Shown: piece after piece, positions 58,654 through 64,000 of the stretch | How positions within the stretch are numbered: position 1 is the stretch's first letter | Layout: every line of letters begins with the position of its first letter | Origin: Pollutimonas sp036675275 | GTDB lineage: Bacteria > Pseudomonadota > Gammaproteobacteria > Burkholderiales > Burkholderiaceae_B | Assembly: GCA_036675275.1 (NCBI GenBank) | Contig: JAKFFG010000006.1 | Span: 1-64,000 of the forward strand | Reading direction: 5' to 3' | Length of the DNA: 64,000 bases | The notes under the pieces: generated by a model | Databases searched by the model: none | Told to the model about the DNA's origin: nothing | What the model saw: only the letters and a program-made list of their open reading frames with translations | Translations under genes and position numbers: made by a program

Positions 58654-59832
58654 CTATGGCCGCCGTGAAATGCTTCTTGCAAACCAGACGCCCAACGCGG
58701 GCAGGGCGATCATGCTGGCAATGAATGCCGCAGTAACGCCGTACTCGTCGATCAGTACTGAAATGGCGCCGATGCCCAGCGATTGACCCAGGAACAGGCT
58801 GCAGGCAAACAGGGATACAGCGGTTCCGCGCGTGGCCGGCGCCATTTGCGTGGCGTTGGCCTGCAAGGTGTTGTGCATCATGTAAAAGCCCAGGCCGGAT
58901 AACAGGCACGATGGTATCGCCCACCCCCAGTGGGAGCCGAAAGCCAACATGGCGAATCCTATACCCATCAGCGCGCCGCCATTCAGCGCCAGACCCCGTT
59001 CGCCGAAACGCCCCAACAGCCGGCGCGCAAAGAATGTGTACGCCAGGCCGCCGGCTCCATACAGGGCCACGATGGCCCCGGCTGCGGTCAACGACAGCGC
59101 GAAGCGGTTATGAAGATAGGTCGGTATGAAGACCAGGGCGCTGAATACAAAACCTCCCTCGATCAGTGCGATCAGCAATATGCGGCGCGCCCATGGGATC
59201 TGCAGCACATTGCCCATTTGCCGGAGAAAGCTTTGCCTGTCCGGATTGACCGGTTCTCTGGGCGGAAGAGAGCGCAACAGCATGAATGCCACGGCGCCGA
59301 AAAGCAGGGCCAGAACGCCGAAAGCGGCTTGCCAGTTCAATAGATCCGCAAATAGTCCTCCCGCCCATTGCCCGCAAATCATGCCCAGAATGGTTGCCGA
59401 CATGAATTTCGCCAGTACTCCCTGGCGTTCGGCGTAGGGGACAGAGTCGCCTATGTATGCCATGCTCAGCGGGATGATCCCCGCCGTCGCCGCGCCGGCC
59501 ATGCCGCGCAAAATAACGATGGCTGACATGGACGGCGCGAACACCAAAGCCAGATTCAAAAGCGCGGAGGCTGCCACGGCGAAACTGATGACGCGTTGTT
59601 TACCGTAGCGGTCGCCCAGTGGTCCGTACACCAGTTGGAGTACGCCGTAGGCAATCACGAAAAGCGATATCGATCCCGCGGCCACGCCGGTGGACACTTG
59701 AAACGATTCCGCCAGATCCGGCAGCAGAGCATCGCAGATTCGCATTCCGACCATGCTGGCGAACCCGGCGCAGGCCACCAGAAAAAAACTGTTATGCAAG
59801 GCTTGTGGTTGCTGCGATGTGGTGTCGACCAT
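58654..59832 (-). CDS. MFS transporter
   Basis: A 392-residue major-facilitator protein with twelve predicted helices. YGVLQLVYGPLGDRYGKQRVI is the loop 2-3 signature. AGAATAGIIPLSMAYIGDSVPYAERQGVLAKFMSA is typical of drug/H+ antiporters of the Bcr/YnfM type. The substrate is unknown. The ATG at 59832 with GGGAAG upstream is preferred over 59868. Confidence 0.9.
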   Translation of the reverse strand: MVDTTSQQPQALHNSFFLVACAGFASMVGMRICDALLPDLAESFQVSTGVAAGSISLFVIAYGVLQLVYGPLGDRYGKQRVISFAVAASALLNLALVFAPSMSAIVILRGMAGAATAGIIPLSMAYIGDSVPYAERQGVLAKFMSATILGMICGQWAGGLFADLLNWQAAFGVLALLFGAVAFMLLRSLPPREPVNPDRQSFLRQMGNVLQIPWARRILLIALIEGGFVFSALVFIPTYLHNRFALSLTAAGAIVALYGAGGLAYTFFARRLLGRFGERGLALNGGALMGIGFAMLAFGSHWGWAIPSCLLSGLGFYMMHNTLQANATQMAPATRGTAVSLFACSLFLGQSLGIGAISVLIDEYGVTAAFIASMIALPALGVWFARSISRRP

Positions 59833-60026
59833 CCCTGAACTTCCCGTGATTTTCCCAGAGCCTGCCATCTTACGTGGTTATCCCTGACAGGGTAATCGAG
59901 GGCCGGAGAACCGTAACAAACCCTGGTTATTCTGGCTCAGATATGTACAATTTAGACATATATCAGTTACCAGATATAAGTAAACGGCATAAATGTTGTA
60001 TGCCGGGTCAACACAAGGAGAAGACT

Positions 60027-60428
60027 ATGTCCAACGAAATGATGAAGAACTGGAACGAATACAAACCGACCAAGACGGTGTGGTTCTGGTCCGGCGTAGG
60101 CGCTGCGGCTCTGACCATGGTAGTGGGCTTTACCGCCGGCGGCTGGGTCACCAGTGGCACGGCAGCAGAGCGGACCGAGGCCTCTACCGAACTGGCGGTT
60201 GCTACATTGGCCGCCAATATTTGCTCCAACCGGTTTCTGGCCGCGGCCGATGCCGATGCCAAGCTGACTGCACTCAAAGAAACGGATTCCTGGAAACAGG
60301 ACACTTTCATCGAGGAAGGTGGTTGGGTAACATTCGCCAACATGGAAGAGCCTGTCGATGGTGCCGCGGAACTCTGCGCTAACCAGTTGGTGGCAGCCAC
60401 TCCGGCCGCCGCAGGCAACGGAGCTTAA
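60027..60428 (+). CDS. Membrane-anchored hypothetical protein
   Basis: A 133-residue protein. One membrane helix (about 17-43, TVWFWSGVGAAALTMVVGFTAGGWV) is followed by a soluble, presumably periplasmic, domain with two cysteines (NICSNRF, ELCANQL). AAGGAGAAGACT precedes the ATG. The function is unknown. It is a single gene between the MFS and methyltransferase genes. Confidence 0.78.
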   Translation: MSNEMMKNWNEYKPTKTVWFWSGVGAAALTMVVGFTAGGWVTSGTAAERTEASTELAVATLAANICSNRFLAAADADAKLTALKETDSWKQDTFIEEGGWVTFANMEEPVDGAAELCANQLVAATPAAAGNGA

Positions 60429-60476
60429 GCCGCGGGCTCTGCGCCAAGACACTCCTCGGGCCGGCATGGTCCGATA

Positions 60477-61385
60477 ATGAGTAAACTAGAGGGTACTCCT
60501 CAGAAAGACTCGGTCTTGCCGCAACCCATGCCTTCAACACACGAAATTCGCCCCGAACAATCCGTCGAACTGCTCAAGGCGCTGCATATTCTTACGCGCG
60601 ACGGCAAGATGAACCAGGACAGCCGTCGCAAGCTCAAGCAGGTGTATCACTTGTTCCAGTTCATCGAACCTTTGCTCGCGGACTTGAAGCAAGGCCGCGA
60701 AGGGATCACGCTGGTGGATCATGGTTCGGGAAAATCGTACCTGGGTTTCATTCTGTACGACCTGTTCTTCAAGCAACTGAAAGACCAGTCCCGCCTGTAC
60801 GGCATCGAAACCCGGGAAGAGCTTGTCAAGAGTGCTGCCGAGCTGGCGCAGCGCTTAGGTTTTACAGGCATGTCGTTCCTGAACCTTTCTGTTGCCGACT
60901 CCATTACTTCAGACCTCCTGCCTTCTCGTATCGATATCGTTACAGCGCTGCATGCCTGTAATACCGCCACCGACGATGCCATACGGTTCGCCTTGCACAA
61001 GCAGGCCAAATACATTGTGGTAGTTCCCTGTTGCCAGGCCGAAGTGGCCGGTGTGCTGCGCCGCAAGAAGGCCATGTCGCTGGGGGCGGGTGCCTTGGCG
61101 GAAATATGGCGCCACCCATTGCACACGCGCGAATTCGGCAGCCAGGCGACCAATGTGCTGCGTAGCCTGCAACTGGAGGCTCATGGTTACCAGGTCACCG
61201 TTACCGAACTGGTGGGCTGGGAGCACTCAATGAAAAATGAGTTGATCATCGCCACCTACAAGAATTTGCCACGGCGCAAGGCGGCCGAACGGCTCGGAAA
61301 GCTGCTTGATTTGTTGGGGCTGCAGGAAATGCGTGACCGCTTTTTCGTGCCTTCAGAACCAGCCGAACAGCCCGCCACTGTTTAA
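60477..61385 (+). CDS. SAM-dependent methyltransferase (METTL25/RRNAD1-like)
   Basis: A 302-residue class I methyltransferase. LVDHGSGKSYLGFILYD is motif I for SAM binding. VTALHACNTATDDAI and IVVVPCCQAE are typical of the Methyltransf_32 group. Helical segments at both ends flank the fold. The substrate is unknown; RNA is plausible from relatives. The 3' end overlaps the convergent lipoprotein gene by 33 bp. Confidence 0.85.
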   Translation: MSKLEGTPQKDSVLPQPMPSTHEIRPEQSVELLKALHILTRDGKMNQDSRRKLKQVYHLFQFIEPLLADLKQGREGITLVDHGSGKSYLGFILYDLFFKQLKDQSRLYGIETREELVKSAAELAQRLGFTGMSFLNLSVADSITSDLLPSRIDIVTALHACNTATDDAIRFALHKQAKYIVVVPCCQAEVAGVLRRKKAMSLGAGALAEIWRHPLHTREFGSQATNVLRSLQLEAHGYQVTVTELVGWEHSMKNELIIATYKNLPRRKAAERLGKLLDLLGLQEMRDRFFVPSEPAEQPATV

Positions 61386-61955
61386 GTCTTTCTCGCAACT
61401 TCTGTACTGGGCACCGAAGCGTTCGGCGCGTTGCTTCACAATGGCAGAGACACGCTTGAGCCAGGGCTTGCGATCATAGCTGCGGTTGCGATAGCCCGTC
61501 CAGCCTTCGTGATAGTTCAGGTACTGCCCGTAAGCGTCCCATTTTGAGACGCCGTTCACGCGTTGCGTTTTGCTGATATACCAGCCCATGAAGTCCAGTG
61601 CATCGTCAAAATCGTCGCGGCTCGAGAGCCAGCCGCCAGCCTCGCGCTGATAGTCATCCCAGGTTTCGTCCTTGGCCTGTGCATAGCCATAGGCGGAACT
61701 GACTCGTCCCCATGGAATAAACCCCAGCAAATAGTCGCGGGGTGGCAGGGCGTCTTCACGAAAGCTGGACTCCTGGTACATCATGGCCATGGGCACTTGA
61801 GGCGGAACACCCCATTTGTCGCGCACATTCAAGGCTGCTTCATGCCATTCGGGCTTCTCGCGGAATATGGCGCACAGATTCTCCGGATCGGAGGGGGGCA
61901 CCGTTGCGCAGCCGGCAAGCATCAATAAGGGCAGCCCATAAACAAATCCTTGCAT
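61353..61955 (-). CDS. Lytic-transglycosylase-like lipoprotein
   Basis: A 200-residue lipoprotein with lipobox LAGC (Cys16). The domain has VPMAMMYQESSFREDA, where E would be the catalytic acid, and SAYGYAQAKDETWDDYQ, the SLT-type GYAQ motif. NYHEGWTGYRNRSY ends the fold. It should cleave peptidoglycan at the outer membrane. The convergent methyltransferase overlaps its 3' end. Confidence 0.87.
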   Translation of the reverse strand: MQGFVYGLPLLMLAGCATVPPSDPENLCAIFREKPEWHEAALNVRDKWGVPPQVPMAMMYQESSFREDALPPRDYLLGFIPWGRVSSAYGYAQAKDETWDDYQREAGGWLSSRDDFDDALDFMGWYISKTQRVNGVSKWDAYGQYLNYHEGWTGYRNRSYDRKPWLKRVSAIVKQRAERFGAQYRSCEKDLNSGGLFGWF

Positions 61956-61963
61956 CGATTTTT

Positions 61964-63457
61964 CTACCTTTCAGCTTTGCTTCGGAGTGTGCCGGGGAAG
62001 GTCATGTCCTGGTAGCGGACAATTCCGCCTTGTCGGGCCAGCCGGTATCCCAACCACAGCAACAGAAACAGCGGAAGGCCTATATACGTCGCCAGGGCCC
62101 CGTGCCAGTCGATCTGGTCCTGCAGGAACGCCTGGTAATTCTGGCCCAGCGTGATGATGAGGCACAGTACGAAGGCAAAAATCGGTCCGAACGGGAAAAA
62201 CCGCGACAGGTAAGGCAGCTCGGCAAGATCCCGTCCCTGCTGCACGTAGCCGCGGCGAAAACGGTAATGGCTGATCGCTATGCCCAACCAGGCAATGAAT
62301 CCGGTCATGCCCGACGTATTGAGCAGCCAGATGTAGACACGCGTCGGGCTGTACACCGAACTCAGGAAGCATAGTGCGGCGACGACAGTGGTCGCAATCA
62401 ATGCATAGCGCGGTACGCCGTTTTGCGTCAAGCGGGAGAATATTTTCGGTGCCTTGCCCTCTGCGGCCAGATTGAACAGCATTCTCGTCGAGGCATACAT
62501 GCCGGAGTTTCCGGCTGACAATACGGACGTGAGGACCACTGCATTCATCAATGCGGCGGCGGACAAGAGCCCTGCCTTTTCGAACACGAGCGTGAACGGA
62601 CTGACGCTGATGTCGGTCACATCGTTGCGCAGCAACTGCGGATCGGTATAGGGAATAAGAGACCCGATGATCAGGATGGCAAAAACATAAAACAGCAGGA
62701 TCCGCCAGAAGATTTGCCGAATGGCGCGCGGAATATTGCGCGCGGGATTTTCGGATTCGCCGGCGGCCACGCCGATGAGTTCCGTCCCCTGAAAGGAAAA
62801 CCCCACTATCATGGCCACGCCTATCATGGCGGCAAACCCGCCGGGGAAAGGGGCGTCACCCACAGTCCAGTTCTTCAGTCCCGCATCTTCGCCGCCCTGC
62901 AGAATACCGATGATCATCAGCAAGCCCGTGACGATGAAGACCAGTACTGTGATCACTTTGATGGCGGCGAACCAGTATTCCGCTTCTCCAAACGCCTTGA
63001 CGGAGATGGAATTGATCAGGAACATCAACAGCAGGAACAGGGCGCTCCAGAAAATGCCGGGAACCTCGGGTAGCCAGTAGCTCATGACCAATTGTGCCGC
63101 CACCAGATCGACGGCGATGGTCACTGCCCAGTTGTACCAATAGTTCCAACCGAGTGCGAAGCCGAATCCTTCATCCACGTAATGAGCGCCATAGGTGGCA
63201 AACGACCCGGAAACAGGCATGTAGGCCGCCAGTTCACCCAGGCTGGTCATCAGGAAATACACCATCAGTCCCACCAGTATGTAGGAAAGCAGTGCGCCGC
63301 CGGGACCCGCCTGTGAAATCGTTGCACCCGAGGCAACGAATAGCCCGGTGCCAATGGAACCGCCAATGGCGATCATGGAGAGGTGGCGCGCTTTGAGTTC
63401 TCGGCGCAAATGAGGGGCGCCGCCTGACGAGGACGTTTGGTTTTCTTTTATTGACAT
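61964..63457 (-). CDS. Amino acid permease (APC family, LysP/AroP-type)
   Basis: A 497-residue inner-membrane permease with twelve helices. RRELKARHLSMIAIGGSIGTGLFVASG is the AAT-family signature. ESENPARNIPRAIRQIFWRI and NSGMYASTRMLFNLAAEGKAPK follow. The pattern is close to lysine permeases, but specificity cannot be assigned. The ATG at 63457 is chosen because the family N-terminus starts about 20 residues later. The Shine-Dalgarno is weak. Confidence 0.9.
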   Translation of the reverse strand: MSIKENQTSSSGGAPHLRRELKARHLSMIAIGGSIGTGLFVASGATISQAGPGGALLSYILVGLMVYFLMTSLGELAAYMPVSGSFATYGAHYVDEGFGFALGWNYWYNWAVTIAVDLVAAQLVMSYWLPEVPGIFWSALFLLLMFLINSISVKAFGEAEYWFAAIKVITVLVFIVTGLLMIIGILQGGEDAGLKNWTVGDAPFPGGFAAMIGVAMIVGFSFQGTELIGVAAGESENPARNIPRAIRQIFWRILLFYVFAILIIGSLIPYTDPQLLRNDVTDISVSPFTLVFEKAGLLSAAALMNAVVLTSVLSAGNSGMYASTRMLFNLAAEGKAPKIFSRLTQNGVPRYALIATTVVAALCFLSSVYSPTRVYIWLLNTSGMTGFIAWLGIAISHYRFRRGYVQQGRDLAELPYLSRFFPFGPIFAFVLCLIITLGQNYQAFLQDQIDWHGALATYIGLPLFLLLWLGYRLARQGGIVRYQDMTFPGTLRSKAER

Positions 63458-63671
63458 GGGGTACCGGACTTGGGAGTTGCGCCCAATATAGTAATCCATG
63501 CGGCCCAGGCGGATGCCAGAATGCGTGCCGCCCAGAGGGAGGTCGCCATGCGCCAATGCATGCGTGCCCCGCGTCCACGTGCTTCGGCACAATACTTGCT
63601 GTCGGCATGACAGCGCGGGCGGGACGAATCTGTTGTCCGCGCGCGATATCGTTACTCAACGGGAGATTTAA

Positions 63672-63800
63672 ATGAAGAAAATAGTCTGGTTTCCTATAGT
63701 CCTGGCTTTGGCAGCATTTACGGCAGGTTGCAACACAATGGAAGGGGCCGGCGAAGATATCGAGCGAGGCGGCGAAAAAATCCAGCAGCAGGCCCGATAG
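63672..63800 (+). CDS. Entericidin A/B family lipoprotein
   Basis: A 42-residue lipoprotein: MKKIVW, a hydrophobic core, lipobox TAGC, then NTMEGAGEDIERGGEKIQ, the entericidin pattern. It is a small membrane-active envelope lipoprotein. GGGAGATTTA precedes the ATG. Confidence 0.92.
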   Translation: MKKIVWFPIVLALAAFTAGCNTMEGAGEDIERGGEKIQQQAR

Positions 63801-63838
63801 TCCTGGCAGTTGCGAGCCTTCGGGCTTGGTCGAGAAGA

Positions 63839-63877
63839 GGCCCCAAGATCTGGACCTGCGGTCCAGCGCCTGGGGCC
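63839..63877 (+). terminator. Hairpin after the entericidin gene
   Basis: GGCCCCA/TGGGGCC arms enclose a second perfect stem, CTGGACC-TGC-GGTCCAG. No T-run follows, so termination is likely but not certain. Confidence 0.5.
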
Positions 63878-63899
63878 ATCCCCAATTCAGCCGGGATGC

Positions 63900-64000
63900 T
63901 TATGCAGCTTTGCTTCTATCCTCGTTCGCATTGTCGATACGGGCCAGAAAACGAAGGTTGCCGCGGCTATGCGGCTTCAAGGCAAGGCGCTCGTTGGCCA
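63900..64000 (-). CDS. C-terminal fragment of a gene running off the window
   Basis: An open minus-strand frame enters from the right edge and ends at a TAA (63900-63902). The visible 33 residues include ERLALKPHSRGNLRFLARID. Codon usage looks coding. The product is not recognised. Confidence 0.35.
   Translation of the reverse strand, partial: ANERLALKPHSRGNLRFLARIDNANEDRSKAA

Overview
The window looks like chromosomal DNA of a betaproteobacterium of the Alcaligenaceae (Burkholderiales), in the broad neighbourhood of Bordetella, Achromobacter and Pusillimonas. This rests on protein character and gene neighbourhoods (TonB-ExbBD, ubiUVT, MocR/DMT pairs, CsbD/DUF1328, entericidin) and on moderately high GC. 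The genus cannot be fixed from sequence alone. It is mostly core genome. The only mobile-element trace is the right end of an ISL3-family insertion sequence at the left edge.

Layout. 1-3.5 kb: IS end, tRNA-Met, a tiny lipoprotein, a glutamate-synthase-like flavoprotein, a guanidine-II riboswitch with sugE/gdx, a GNAT acetyltransferase and tRNA-Leu. 3.6-9.5 kb: rnr, rlmB, a PLP-dependent sulfhydrylase-type enzyme, an HU gene, tRNA-Val and hslR. 9.6-16 kb: tonB-exbB-exbD, then a two-component system translationally coupled to the K+ transporter kup, and a secreted protein. 16.2-22.2 kb: a complete Mrp/Pha-type cation/H+ antiporter operon with A and B fused and every junction overlapping.

22.3-34.4 kb is an anaerobic-life cluster: hemN, a Crp/Fnr regulator without Fe-S cysteines, an NnrS-like membrane protein, two DUF2249 proteins, a nitronate monooxygenase, the O2-independent ubiquinone genes ubiU, ubiV and ubiT, and a class III ribonucleotide reductase. 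The reductase lacks an ATP-cone and carries its glycyl-radical loop on a separate 64-residue protein. FNR-type boxes and paired NrdR boxes tie these genes to oxygen and nucleotide status.

34.5-38.6 kb holds a nuclease-helicase fusion coupled to a FAN1-type nuclease. 38.9-44.9 kb carries stress proteins, an FlhE-like protein, an iron-uptake operon (TonB receptor, PepSY membrane protein, DUF3820) with a possible Fur box, and a haloacid dehalogenase.

44.9-48.9 kb is the most interesting unit: two divergently oriented TPP riboswitches. One controls a sodium/solute symporter, the other an SDR dehydrogenase plus an FMN-dependent monooxygenase. This looks like a thiamine-responsive uptake and conversion pathway.

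49-64 kb: an NYN-LOTUS / serine hydrolase / membrane-protein operon, a ribbon-helix-helix regulator with three phased half-sites ahead of a PHB-depolymerase-type esterase, an ABC-F ATPase, a MocR regulator with a DMT exporter, a SUI1 protein, an MFS transporter, a methyltransferase, a lytic-transglycosylase-like lipoprotein, an amino-acid permease and an entericidin.
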